A stretch of DNA of 64,000 nt from Halogeometricum rufum. Its GTDB lineage: Archaea > Halobacteriota > Halobacteria > Halobacteriales > Haloferacaceae. The position numbers and the translations under genes were made by a program. The notes under the pieces were generated by a model. The model saw only the letters and a list, made by a program, of their open reading frames with translations, had not been told where the DNA came from and made no database searches. The stretch spans positions 496,001-560,000 of the forward strand of contig NZ_FOYT01000002.1 in the NCBI RefSeq assembly GCF_900112175.1, written 5' to 3'. This document shows positions 26,469-34,546 of this stretch, piece after piece (the first letter of the stretch is position 1; every line of letters begins with the position of its first letter).

Positions 26469-26851
26469 CCGGCGGCGGCGTTGACGAGGACGGCGACGAC
26501 GCCCGCGGCGACGATGAACGTCCAGAACGCCGCCCACGCCGCCGCGGCCACGTCGGCGAGGAAGACGTACGTCGCCGCGCCGGCGACGAGGGCGACGGCG
26601 AACGGGGCGACGAACGGCGGGTCGGTCCAACTGCCGCCCGCGTTGTAGTACTCGACGGCGTACGCCCAGAGGTTCCCGACGGTGAACTGGAAGACGACGA
26701 GGCCGAACAGACCGCCGAGGACGGCGGTGAGGACGGGGAGCGGTTCGAGGGGTCGCCCGCGAAGCGACCACGCGGTCCCCGCGAGGAACACGGCCAGCAT
26801 CACGGCGTGCCACGGGCGCGGGGTCGGTCGAAGTCGTCGCTGGAGGGACAT
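26447..26851 (-). CDS. Four-helix membrane protein, unknown function
   Basis: 134 residues from the ATG at 26851. Hydrophobic segments lie near 16-30, 36-56, 78-96 and 102-124. A conserved-looking NLWAYAVEYYNAGGSWTDPP loop links helices 2 and 3. It ends tail-to-tail inside the hydrolase gene (22-base overlap). No family recognised. Confidence 0.7.
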   Translation of the reverse strand: MSLQRRLRPTPRPWHAVMLAVFLAGTAWSLRGRPLEPLPVLTAVLGGLFGLVVFQFTVGNLWAYAVEYYNAGGSWTDPPFVAPFAVALVAGAATYVFLADVAAAAWAAFWTFIVAAGVVAVLVNAAAGYREAGG

Positions 26852-26931
26852 ACGCGGACGTAACCGCCGAGTGACAAGAACGTGTCGCGTGGGAAGTGCC
26901 GTGGCGGGACGGCGCCGGTCGGTGGCCGGTG

Positions 26932-27279
26932 TCAGTCGTCGGCGCGTTCGGCGTCGAGGGCGTCGTTCGGGAAGCACTCCCCGAGGTCGTGAATCATGTC
27001 GATGGTCTCGGTCTTCGTCTGGGCGTCGAGGTCTTCGAGCGTCTCTATCTGGTCGAGGGCGCGCCGGAGAAGCGGGAGACTCAGTCGGCCGTCGACGTGG
27101 CAGACCGGGAGGTAGAGGTCGGTGAACGACTCCGGCGGGATGCCGGACGTCGAGAGGAGGAAGTAGTCGTCGATGTCGGACATGTCGTCGACCGAGAAGT
27201 CGTCCGCCTCGTACGGCGTCTTGGGGGCGTCTTTCGTCGCACCGCGGACCGACGGAACGTGCAGGGTGTATTCGGACAT
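26932..27279 (-). CDS. Conserved haloarchaeal protein of unknown function
   Basis: 115 residues, soluble and acidic, starting MSEYTLHVPSVRGATKDAPK, with helical C-terminal half LRRALDQIETLEDLDAQTKT. One Cys pair (Cys80 and Cys102) is not a knuckle. Composition suits a real haloarchaeal protein. Function unknown. Confidence 0.7.
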   Translation of the reverse strand: MSEYTLHVPSVRGATKDAPKTPYEADDFSVDDMSDIDDYFLLSTSGIPPESFTDLYLPVCHVDGRLSLPLLRRALDQIETLEDLDAQTKTETIDMIHDLGECFPNDALDAERADD

Positions 27280-27354
27280 TACTGTTCGTGCGTCGAGCGG
27301 GCGACTGAAAGGCTTTGTTGCCGGCTGAGGTGGCCGTTATCGGCCGGTACACTA

Positions 27355-28641
27355 TTATGAGGGGCCGCTCGGGCGTCGCTCACCCGCCGACCCGCCCGAC
27401 GGCCCGTCACGCTCGGAGTCCGACGGTTCGTCCATGTGGTAGCCGACGACGGCCGTGACGAGACTCGCGGCGGCCAGCGTGCCGAGTGCCGGCGCGAACG
27501 TCCCGGTGCGGTCGTAGACGAAGCCGACGGTGAACGGCCCGAGGAAGCCGCCGACTTCCCCGACGGTGAATATCAGCCCCGTCGCGACGGCGGTGAGGCG
27601 CGGTCCGATACCGTCCATCTCTATCGGAATCGCCCGGACGAGCGGTGCCAATCCGCCGATGGCGAAGACGCCGACGAGGAGGAGCGACGCCGACAGCGTC
27701 CACAGCGAGGTACCGACGACCAGTCCCAGCAGTCCGAGCGTCCCGGCGACGCCGCAACCGACTATCGGGAGTCGACGCGTCGAGAGGCGGTCCGAGAGCG
27801 CGGGGACGCCGACGATGCCGAGCACGCGGACGAGGACGAACAGGCTCGTCAGCGTCCCCGCCAGCGCCGGCGTCATGCCGCGCGTCTCCAGAATCGTCGC
27901 GAGCCAGTTCGACAGGCCGTGACTGATGAACAGCCGCATCGTGCCGACGACCACCAGCAGCAACAGGCCGTAGTGGGTGAACACCGAGCGGAGGTCGCTC
28001 GCTATCGACGCCCGCGCGAACGTCTGGTCTCCGTCGTCCGCGCCGAACCGCTCGACGCGACCCCACAGCGCCCACGACGCGACGACCCACAGGAGGGCGA
28101 ACCCGACGACGAGGACGCCGCCGTAGCGGAAGAACTGCCGCCACCCGGCCCCGAACTGGCCGACGAGTGGCCGCGCGACGGCGAACACCGTCGCGCTCCC
28201 GAGCGTCGCGCCCACCGTGTAGACGGACGACACCGTCCCCGCGCGTTCGGCCGGGAACAGGTCGGAGACCAGTTTCGGCAGGCCGAAGGTGACGGCGGTG
28301 CCGCCGACGCCGAGGAGGAGCGTCGGCGCCAGAACGGAGGCGAACCCGGTGGCGAACCCCCGGATGAGGTGCGCGACGCCGACGACGAACAGGCCCGCAC
28401 CGAGCGCTCGCCGCGCACCCAACCGGTCGATGACGAGGCCCGACAGGAGCGAGAGGGGGATGTAGCTCAGTTGCACCGCGCCGGTGACGACTCCGGCCTC
28501 GGTGCCGGACAGCCCCAACTCCTCGATGACCGGCACGAGGAACGCCGCGAGCGAGAACCACGAGAACGTGAAGCAGAAGTAGCCGGCGCTGGCGAGGACG
28601 AGCAGGACGTACGACTCCGCCGAGACGCCGTCGTCGGTCAT
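27355..28641 (-). CDS. Major facilitator superfamily transporter
   Basis: 428 residues with twelve predicted helices. The loop between helices 2 and 3 reads GLVIDRLGARRALG (about 62-75), a version of the MFS motif G-x3-D-R-x-G-R-R. A matching ALSDRLSTRRLPIVG occurs in the second half. An acidic, Gly/Ser-rich tail ends the protein. The substrate cannot be inferred. It sits at the left border of the AT-rich island, and its upstream region lies next to the duplicated tfs tail. Confidence 0.9.
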   Translation of the reverse strand: MTDDGVSAESYVLLVLASAGYFCFTFSWFSLAAFLVPVIEELGLSGTEAGVVTGAVQLSYIPLSLLSGLVIDRLGARRALGAGLFVVGVAHLIRGFATGFASVLAPTLLLGVGGTAVTFGLPKLVSDLFPAERAGTVSSVYTVGATLGSATVFAVARPLVGQFGAGWRQFFRYGGVLVVGFALLWVVASWALWGRVERFGADDGDQTFARASIASDLRSVFTHYGLLLLVVVGTMRLFISHGLSNWLATILETRGMTPALAGTLTSLFVLVRVLGIVGVPALSDRLSTRRLPIVGCGVAGTLGLLGLVVGTSLWTLSASLLLVGVFAIGGLAPLVRAIPIEMDGIGPRLTAVATGLIFTVGEVGGFLGPFTVGFVYDRTGTFAPALGTLAAASLVTAVVGYHMDEPSDSERDGPSGGSAGERRPSGPS

Positions 28642-28728
28642 TCGCGTCGGTGGCTCCGTGCGTCCACCTCCGCGGCCGGGTCTAAATCGGCGGCGGTATC
28701 GGCAGTCCGACGCGGGAATCGGCTTCGG

Positions 28729-28774
28729 TCAGTTATACCCGCGCCACCGCCGTCCGCAGTTCTTGGACTTGGAA
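28729..28774 (-). pseudogene. Decayed copy of the tfs 3' end (left att-like repeat)
   Basis: These 46 bases match 30025-30070, the end of tfs, at 41 positions. Translated on the minus strand they read SKSKNCGRRWRGYN followed by TGA, against FKCKNCGRRWRGYN in the intact gene. One zinc cysteine is changed, and no frame continues upstream. It is a gene-tail fragment, not a working gene. Confidence 0.85.
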
Positions 28775-28887
28775 GATTGCGGCTCAGAGGGGTTTGCTTA
28801 TGATAGATTCGAGCGAAAGACGGAGCTAATCTCGTTAGCGAACCCCCGCGAAGTCGAGCCAAGCAAAAAATCGTGTAGTGTCGGACT

Positions 28888-29262
28888 TCAGGTTTGCTTG
28901 TACCAGACCTTGCTTCCGATATGTCCGGTGTAATCTGCAATCTCAGCTTTCACGTAACTTCGGAGTTCGTCAAGGCCCATTGCGTTGACCTTCTCGTCGG
29001 GTAAGTCTCCGAACATCCGAATTACGGTTCTCGCGTGCTCCTTCGTATCAAGGACCCACATCTCGCCCTCAATCGTGGAGCCGATGATTTGGCCCTCCTC
29101 CTTCTTCTGGACCTCATCTGAGTCGTGAAGGCCGTTCAGGACCATTCTGGTATAGTCGGTTGATGAGTCGATTTCTTCCGCTATCTCAGCGGCACGAAAC
29201 CACTCATCCTCGCTCTCAACGTATTCAATGACTCTCTCAGCGACAGTTGTTGTAGTTGACAT
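28888..29262 (-). CDS. Island-borne winged-helix DNA-binding protein
   Basis: 124 residues from the ATG at 29262. Residues 5-60 form a winged helix (ERVIEYVESEDEWFRAAEIA, then TRMVLNGLHDSDEV). The C-terminal half has VIRMFGDLPDEKVNAMGLDE and ends IGSKVWYKQT. Its codon use is much less GC-biased than the neighbours, as in haloviral and plasmid genes. It may control the element it lies on. No partner gene is adjacent. Confidence 0.8.
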   Translation of the reverse strand: MSTTTTVAERVIEYVESEDEWFRAAEIAEEIDSSTDYTRMVLNGLHDSDEVQKKEEGQIIGSTIEGEMWVLDTKEHARTVIRMFGDLPDEKVNAMGLDELRSYVKAEIADYTGHIGSKVWYKQT

Positions 29263-29302
29263 TCTTGGCGGTGGGTGCCGACTATTCCCAGTACCTCGGA
29301 CT

Positions 29303-29581
29303 ACTTTCACCGGGACCAAAGCACAGAAATACCATCCATGCCAAGGCAGAGGTATCCCGAGGCAGGGCAATCCCCTGTCGGCGGGTAGGGGCAATCGGCC
29401 TGCGTGAACCGTTCTGTGTAGGAGCCGAGTGGTTCGCGCAGGGCGGTTCACCCTTCATTTCCGTTGTTACTGATTCGTCATAGCATGTTGCTCGGAAACA
29501 CGTCTGTGCACTACTTAACGTTTTCGCCGCCAGAATGTCCCAAAATGGGGGGTTTAACTGTAATCAAAGCACGGTGAAAGT
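29303..29581. repeat. Inverted 10-mers with shared CAAAGCAC motif inside the island
   Basis: ACTTTCACCG (29303-29312) is the exact complement of CGGTGAAAGT (29572-29581). Both lie next to a directly repeated CAAAGCAC (29317-29324 and 29565-29572). They bound about 260 bases without a recognisable gene and could be end sequences or protein-binding sites. Confidence 0.55.
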
Positions 29582-29589
29582 GGGTTGCT

Positions 29590-29700
29590 ATGAACGATAA
29601 TCGCATTACATCGGAGGGTTATACAGTCGAAACACAGGTATATTCCTCGTTAGAAAGGGGGTATAGTCAATTTCGGTTACGATTTGTTGTTTGCTTATAA
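29590..29700 (+). CDS. Possible 36-aa small ORF in the island
   Basis: ATG at 29590 and TAA at 29698-29700 give a 36-residue peptide starting MNDNRITSEGYTVETQVYSS. It directly follows the inverted repeat. No clear SD is present. It is a plausible small protein in an AT-rich island, but chance cannot be excluded. Confidence 0.25.
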   Translation: MNDNRITSEGYTVETQVYSSLERGYSQFRLRFVVCL

Positions 29701-29807
29701 AGGTATAATGGGGGTAGAAGTCTGACAACTCTGGCAGAGTCCCGAAACGCTCACTCGACATTACTACTCAACATATACGAACAGCCGACTAACTGCCTCG
29801 TCGTTGC

Positions 29808-29942
29808 ATGAGCGACGGCACCCCCCATTCCACCGAGGCATCCTCCATCTGGTCTACGAAGCCGAAATGGGGCACCTTCCCTGCGATATACCGGCTCCCC
29901 GGTGTCTCCCCAGTATCCCATACTACCGTATTCTATGTGTAG
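29808..29942 (+). CDS. Possible 44-aa small ORF in the island
   Basis: ATG at 29808 and TAG at 29940-29942, starting MSDGTPHSTEASSIWSTKPK. A TATA-like ACATATACG lies about 32 bases upstream, consistent with a short-leader transcript. The acidic, Ser/Thr-rich start looks haloarchaeal, but there is no homology evidence. Confidence 0.3.
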   Translation: MSDGTPHSTEASSIWSTKPKWGTFPAIYRLPGVSPVSHTTVFYV

Positions 29943-30024
29943 AGTTCACTGATGCAATCCTGCCAGCAAATCTACGGACTTCGGAAAATCGAATCCGGCG
30001 ATAACAGTCCTTAAAAAGTCTGTA

Positions 30025-30348
30025 TCAGTTGTAGCCGCGCCACCGCCGCCCGCAGTTCTTGCACTTGAAAAAGCGCGTCGGCGGTTCGTCGGCCGACCCG
30101 GTCTGTTTGATGGTGTACCACGCCTCGCCGTGGCCGCACTCCTCGCAGGTCACGTCCGTCGCCGTCGGTTTCCCCTCGAAGTCCGCGCCCTCCTCCGTCT
30201 CGATGACGTCCGAGTCGTCCTGCGCTTCGGTCGAGACGAACTCCGCGGCGCGGTCTGTGTCCTGTTCCTGCGTCGCGCCGCAACTCGAACAGACCATCTC
30301 GCCGTCCTGATTGTGCATCATCGAACCGCACTCGTCGCAGAACTGCAT
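30025..30348 (-). CDS. tfs: Transcription factor S (TFIIS-like RNA polymerase cleavage factor)
   Basis: 107 residues from the ATG at 30348. The N-terminal zinc ribbon uses Cys 4, 7, 20 and 23, and the C-terminal ribbon Cys 68, 71, 96 and 99. The catalytic loop reads GSADEPPT (84-91), with Asp87-Glu88 in place and the usual preceding Arg replaced by Gly. TFS rescues backtracked RNA polymerase by stimulating RNA cleavage. Its last 46 bases form the right-hand repeat of the AT-rich island. Confidence 0.94.
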   Translation of the reverse strand: MQFCDECGSMMHNQDGEMVCSSCGATQEQDTDRAAEFVSTEAQDDSDVIETEEGADFEGKPTATDVTCEECGHGEAWYTIKQTGSADEPPTRFFKCKNCGRRWRGYN

Positions 30349-30403
30349 ACGCCGACCTACGGCCGCGGTCACTAATGTGTTGCACGCCTCGGCGCGACGG
30401 GCG

Positions 30404-30991
30404 TCAGTCCTCGTCGACCATCGGACAGTTCCGCACGCGGAACCGGTCCGTCTCGACCACTTCGACTATCTCCGTCCCCTCGTGGGTACAGGCCAGTTCC
30501 GGCGGGGCCGCGAGGTGGGGACACTGCTGGCAGAACTCCGACTTCGGGACCACGTGGTCGTCGTGGCCCGGCAACTCGTCGTCGACGGGTTCGGCCGCGT
30601 CGCCGGCGGGACCGACCCCCGTCGCCCCGTCGTCCTCCTCGACCAGTCCGGCCCACATCGCCTCGGAGTCCACCGTCTCGACGGCCATCGACTCGAACAG
30701 CGACTCGGCGTCGTCCGCCGCGGCCGCACCGTCGACCCGGCCGTCGCGTCCGTCCGTCCGACCCGCGTCGCGTCGCTCCGACCGCCGGCGTTCGATGCGT
30801 CGAACGAGGTCCGAGAGCGGTGCGTCGTCCGTCGCGTCTGCGGCGTCCGCCGGACCGTCCTCGCCGATTCCGTCCGTCGCATCCGTCGGACCGTCCTCGC
30901 CGATTCCGTCCGCCGCGGCCGCGTCGTCGCCGTCCTCGTCGCCCCCGAGACGCCGAGCGACGTCCGAGAGGGGTTCGTCGTCGTCGGTCAT
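30404..30991 (-). CDS. Acidic conserved haloarchaeal protein with C-terminal cysteine cluster
   Basis: 195 residues. The Asp/Ala/Gly-rich N-terminal half has a duplicated DGIGEDGP (28-35, 39-47 region) and a short helix PLSDLVRRIERRRSERRD. The C-terminal part holds Cys154, 157, 168 and 189 (CQQCPHL, CTHEG, NCPM), a likely zinc site. It overlaps the coiled-coil gene by four bases (ATGA), so the two are translationally coupled and may interact. Function unknown. Confidence 0.75.
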   Translation of the reverse strand: MTDDDEPLSDVARRLGGDEDGDDAAAADGIGEDGPTDATDGIGEDGPADAADATDDAPLSDLVRRIERRRSERRDAGRTDGRDGRVDGAAAADDAESLFESMAVETVDSEAMWAGLVEEDDGATGVGPAGDAAEPVDDELPGHDDHVVPKSEFCQQCPHLAAPPELACTHEGTEIVEVVETDRFRVRNCPMVDED

Positions 30992-31806
30992 CGTCCGTCC
31001 TCCTCCCCGTCGACTTCGAACACCGGTTCCGGGCCGTCGTCACCGTCGGTCGGTCGTTCGAGGGCCGGTCGGCGCCCGGTCGTGAGCGACGGCGACCCGA
31101 ACAGCCCCTGTTTCTCGCGGACGCCGTCGAACGTCTCCCCGCAGTGCGGACAGTACGGCAGGTCGAGGAGGGCGACGTCGACAGACCTCTCGCACGACTG
31201 ACAGTTTGCGGTCGAGACACCCTTGCGGTTCGCCTCGCGCTTGAGTTCGGTGGCGGCCGTCCGTTCCGCGGCGGCCCCTTCGGCCTCCGCCGTCCGGCGC
31301 CGCAGGTCGTGAACGGCGCTCGCGACGGCGTCGAGTTTCTCTTCGGTCTCCTCGGTGGCGTCGGTGAGGTACTCCAGCACCTCCTCGTAGTTCTCGAAAC
31401 CGTCGTCCAGTCGCCGTTGGAGCGTCGAGACCGTCTCGCGAACCTCCGCGACGGCGTCGTGCGCTCGCTCGGCCTCCGACTCCGCGGCCGCCACGTCGCT
31501 CGCCAGTTCCGGGTGGTCGTGGTCCGCCGGGGCCTTCGCGTCGGCCTCGCGTTTGACCTGAATGACGCGTTCGCGCACGTCCGTCACCTTCTCGTCGAGG
31601 TCAGCCTCCAGGTCGGCCACGCGGCCGTCGAGTCGGTCCAGTCGCTCGACCGGCGTCGCCAGCGACTCGTCGCCCTCGTCGACGAGACGGTACGCCGTGA
31701 GCGCTCGCCTCACCAGTTCCGACCGGTCGACGTCCGACTCCGCGGTCTTCTGTTCGACCCACCGCTCCAGTTCGTCAGACAGCGTCTTCGCCCGTTCCCC
31801 TCCCAT
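30988..31806 (-). CDS. Coiled-coil protein with C-terminal zinc ribbon and RHH-like start
   Basis: 272 residues. The first 45 residues (AKTLSDELERWVEQKTAESD, then RSELVRRALTAYRL) resemble a ribbon-helix-helix DNA-binding unit. Residues 55-185 are a long coiled coil, and Cys202/205/219/222 form a zinc ribbon. The tail is acidic. It is upstream in a two-gene unit with the cysteine-cluster protein. DNA binding is a guess from the N-terminus. Confidence 0.75.
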   Translation of the reverse strand: MGGERAKTLSDELERWVEQKTAESDVDRSELVRRALTAYRLVDEGDESLATPVERLDRLDGRVADLEADLDEKVTDVRERVIQVKREADAKAPADHDHPELASDVAAAESEAERAHDAVAEVRETVSTLQRRLDDGFENYEEVLEYLTDATEETEEKLDAVASAVHDLRRRTAEAEGAAAERTAATELKREANRKGVSTANCQSCERSVDVALLDLPYCPHCGETFDGVREKQGLFGSPSLTTGRRPALERPTDGDDGPEPVFEVDGEEDGR

Positions 31807-31863
31807 TCAACAGAACCTTACGTTATTCTGACTTAAAGATTGGCAGCGCGGCGCACGGCACGG

Positions 31864-32700
31864 TCAGCGAATCTTCCTGACGTCGCTCACGTCGAACCCG
31901 CCGTCGTGTATCTGCGTCTCGAACTGGACGATGTCCTCGGACTCCAGTTGCGAGAGGACGCCGCGGAACTCCTGGACGACGAGCGTTCGCGCCCGCTTGG
32001 AGCCGCCGGTCTCCCACTCGAACTGGAGCGTCCCGTCGACGGCGTCCATCAGGTGGGCGAGTTCGGTCCGTTCGAGCGTGTCGCGTCCGACGAGTGCGAG
32101 GATGAGTCCGCCCCACCGGTACGCCGCCTTGTTGACGCCGCGCATCACCATCGCGATGTCGTTCCACGACATCTCGTCGGAGATGCCAGCCACGAGGTCG
32201 GTGATGGAGTCGATGACGACGAGGTTGCCGCTGGCGTGTTCGCTCAGGTAGTTGCCCAGCGCCGTCAGCACCGAATCGCGGTTGTGGCGTTCGCCGAGGT
32301 CCTGCAGCGTCGTCGCCTCCCCCTGATACCACTCGCGCGGAATCGGGCTGGGCCGGAAGTAGGTCGCCGAGAGGTCGTGAAACCGGATTCGGTCGGTGGC
32401 GGCGTCCACGAGCGACCGGTCGAACACGTACGACATCTCCCGCCGGAGGCTCCGTTCGTCGTCGGTGAAAGAGAGGTAGTGCACCTCCGAGGGGGGCTCG
32501 GAGTCCTCGTGGAGGTCGCCGTAGTAGAGGTCGAACAGGTCGTCGTCGGCCTCGTAGACGGCGTTCATCGTCGCGCTCGTGAACATGAACTCGCGGGCGC
32601 CCGCGCCGGGTTCGCCGGCGAGGAGGACGACCGAACCGGGCGGTGCGCCGCCGTCCACGATACGGTCGAGGCGGGAGACGCCGAACGGGATACTGCTCAT
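31864..32700 (-). CDS. HTR-like RecA/KaiC-superfamily protein with degenerate P-loop
   Basis: 278 residues of the RecA/KaiC fold: an FGVSRLDRIVDGGAPPGSVV lead-in, a P-loop region GEPGAGARE (29-37) and Walker B LVVIDSITDL (160-169). The invariant Lys-Ser/Thr of Walker A is replaced by Ala-Arg-Glu, so ATP hydrolysis is doubtful. Proteins of this kind are called HTR-like in haloarchaea and may be tied to sensory or regulatory complexes. The adjacent downstream genes do not clarify the role. Confidence 0.85.
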   Translation of the reverse strand: MSSIPFGVSRLDRIVDGGAPPGSVVLLAGEPGAGAREFMFTSATMNAVYEADDDLFDLYYGDLHEDSEPPSEVHYLSFTDDERSLRREMSYVFDRSLVDAATDRIRFHDLSATYFRPSPIPREWYQGEATTLQDLGERHNRDSVLTALGNYLSEHASGNLVVIDSITDLVAGISDEMSWNDIAMVMRGVNKAAYRWGGLILALVGRDTLERTELAHLMDAVDGTLQFEWETGGSKRARTLVVQEFRGVLSQLESEDIVQFETQIHDGGFDVSDVRKIR

Positions 32701-32724
32701 GCCCCGGACTCACGTCGGGGTCCG

Positions 32725-33702
32725 TTAACCGTTTCGCCGAATCGTCGCGCCCTCGTTTCGCCCGCGGACGAGGCGTACTTCGCCGGCCACGTCGGCGGCG
32801 TCGAGGGCGGCCCGTCCCGCCGCCCGCGCCGCGTCGGCGTGGTCGGCGTCGGTGACGGCGTACACGGCCGGCCCCCACGACGACTGCCCCGCGCCGTAGC
32901 AGGCGGGGTCGTCCTCCAGCGACGCGACGAGTTCGCCGACCGGCGGGCGGTAGACCCCGCCCTGTTCGTCGGCGTACCACGCGCCGTTCAGCCGCCCGAT
33001 TTCCGAGACGGCCTCCCCGAACCGCGCGGCGCTCCCGTCGGCGACGGCCGGGAGCAGTCGGCGGGAGAGGACGCCCGAGATGCGGTCGGCCACGCCGGGG
33101 TCGGCGCGTTCGACCACGGAGCGCATGCTCTCGTCCTCCTCCTCGCCGCTCCGGCCCGAGTCGGCGTCGGGGACGACGACGACGAAGCGCCAGTCGTCGG
33201 GGACGGCGTGGCGGACGGCGACCGGGGGGACGGTCCAGTCGCCGTCGGCCGGGCGGTCGGTGGTGAACCGGGCGGTGGGGTGGCCGCCGTCCACGAGGAC
33301 GCCGCCGTCCTCGAACGCGGCGACGCCGATGCCCGACCGGCCGCCGCGGCCGAGGCGGGGGGCGAGTTCCCGGACCGACACCGTGCGGTCGTGCGCGCGG
33401 GCGACCGCTTCGAGGACAGCGAGCGCCAGTTGCGTTCCGCTGCCGAGACCGGCGTGTCGCGGGAGGGCGGACTCGACGGCGACGGCGGCCCCCGGAACGT
33501 CGAGGGCATCGACGGCGCGTTCGACGTACGCTCGCGCGTCCGCGTCCGGGCAGTCTATCTCCGTCGCCGGTTCGGCCGCGACGACGGTCCGCGGTTCGTC
33601 GAGTCCGACGCCGAGTCCGCCGTACAGTCGCTGATGGGCGAGGCTCAGGTTGAGGAAGCCGAAGTGGAGGCGGGCACCGGTCGAGACGCGGACGCGACTC
33701 AT
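32725..33702 (-). CDS. Beta-ribofuranosylaminobenzene 5'-phosphate synthase-like GHMP protein
   Basis: 325 residues. It starts with TGARLHFGFLNLS and carries the GHMP glycine-rich motif PRHAGLGSGTQLALAVLEAV (about 87-106), GRGGRSGIGVAAFEDGGVLV and the C-terminal YGAGQSSWGPAVYAV. These are landmarks of RFAP synthase, the first pterin-arm enzyme of methanopterin synthesis. Haloarchaea are thought to use folate-type C1 carriers, so its product in this host is an open question. ATG at 33702. Confidence 0.87.
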   Translation of the reverse strand: MSRVRVSTGARLHFGFLNLSLAHQRLYGGLGVGLDEPRTVVAAEPATEIDCPDADARAYVERAVDALDVPGAAVAVESALPRHAGLGSGTQLALAVLEAVARAHDRTVSVRELAPRLGRGGRSGIGVAAFEDGGVLVDGGHPTARFTTDRPADGDWTVPPVAVRHAVPDDWRFVVVVPDADSGRSGEEEDESMRSVVERADPGVADRISGVLSRRLLPAVADGSAARFGEAVSEIGRLNGAWYADEQGGVYRPPVGELVASLEDDPACYGAGQSSWGPAVYAVTDADHADAARAAGRAALDAADVAGEVRLVRGRNEGATIRRNG

Positions 33703-34546
33703 CGGTGGACGTTCCGGACCGGCGAGTATGTGGGTTTCGACGGTGGCAACATCGCGGCGTCCGCGCCGTCGGCGCGGGGGACTGTCGCAGAACGTTCGGA
33801 CTCGTCCGGCGTCTCGGGTCACGGCGCCGACCGGTCGCGGGTCGAGGGCCGAACGACGGGGAGGAGTGGGGGTGCCTCGGTCTGCCTGACGTGCGCCGGG
33901 TTCGTGAGGGGGTGGGGTGGTGGGAGTGGTCACGACCCGGCGGGCACGGGCCGGACGCCCGCCGGCGGGGTCGGCGGGCGTCCGCGGTCTGTGTCGGAAT
34001 GGGCGACGTCGCGTGCGGGGCACGCGCCGGCCCCCGACGGCTCGCTGCGGACCGTCGGGGGCCGCCGTCGCCGCCCGACTGCGACGAGCGGATCTGCGTG
34101 GGCGGCCGTCGACCACCGAATCGCCGACTGTGGGGTGTCTTCGAGCGTGGTGGCCGTCCGGCCGTCCGGTGCGTCACCGCGTCTTTCGCTTGGAGCGGAG
34201 ACCACTTCAACCGGGGCGACGCTGAACCCGAATTCAGCCGTTTCCACCGGTAAGCCGACATTAAATCGGAGTTAATTCGGCTGAAGGGTCACCCGGTCCC
34301 CGCGGCGAATCCGCCGAATCGCACGACTGGGCCGCGTCATACACGTATCAGATTCCTGAGCGTATTTGGCGGCCGCCTCGCCGTTCTCGGGACGGACTCC
34401 GGCGGCGGTCGGTTCGGGGCGGGTCGACGACTCGCGCGCGAGAACGCGGAGTGCGCGACCGGTGCGGCCGAGGGGGGCGGCGGACGCGCGACTCGCGAGG
34501 GGAGAGACTCGGGAGAACGAGTGGACCGAAGAGCGGTGGGTCGCAG
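33703..34546. ncRNA. 844-bp non-coding stretch with two long perfect hairpins (candidate structured RNA)
   Basis: No frame here has credible protein character. Two strong inverted repeats stand out: 33953-33963 with 33973-33983 (11 bp, loop 9), and 34028-34040 with 34052-34064 (13 bp, loop 11). Further right, TTCAGCCG and CGGCTGAA bracket an AT-rich patch (34234-34280) that contains ATTAAAT, usable as a minus-strand TATA box (GATTTAATG). A minus-strand transcript from about 34235 would include both hairpins. I found no RNase P or SRP RNA signature. Confidence 0.35.

Larger units (their letters stand above)
28729..30070. mobile_element. AT-rich genomic island bracketed by duplicated tfs tail
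   Basis: About 1.25 kb of clearly lower GC than its surroundings lies between two direct repeats of the tfs 3' end (28729-28774 and 30025-30070). Contents: one winged-helix gene, two possible tiny ORFs, several hairpins and inverted repeats, and no recombinase. The layout matches insertion into the 3' end of a gene, with the gene kept intact on one side. Either a recombinase acted in trans, or this is the remnant of a larger element. Confidence 0.7.

Noticed and set aside
33930-34247. 105-codon minus-strand ORF in the hairpin region
   Set aside because: Its second half is translated hairpin arms, it has no domain pattern, and its ATG would precede the likely transcript start.
31840-34275. 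811-codon plus-strand open frame
   Set aside because: It is antisense to the HTR-like and RFAP synthase genes; its Val/Asp/Gly/Arg-rich composition is the usual shadow of GC-rich coding DNA.
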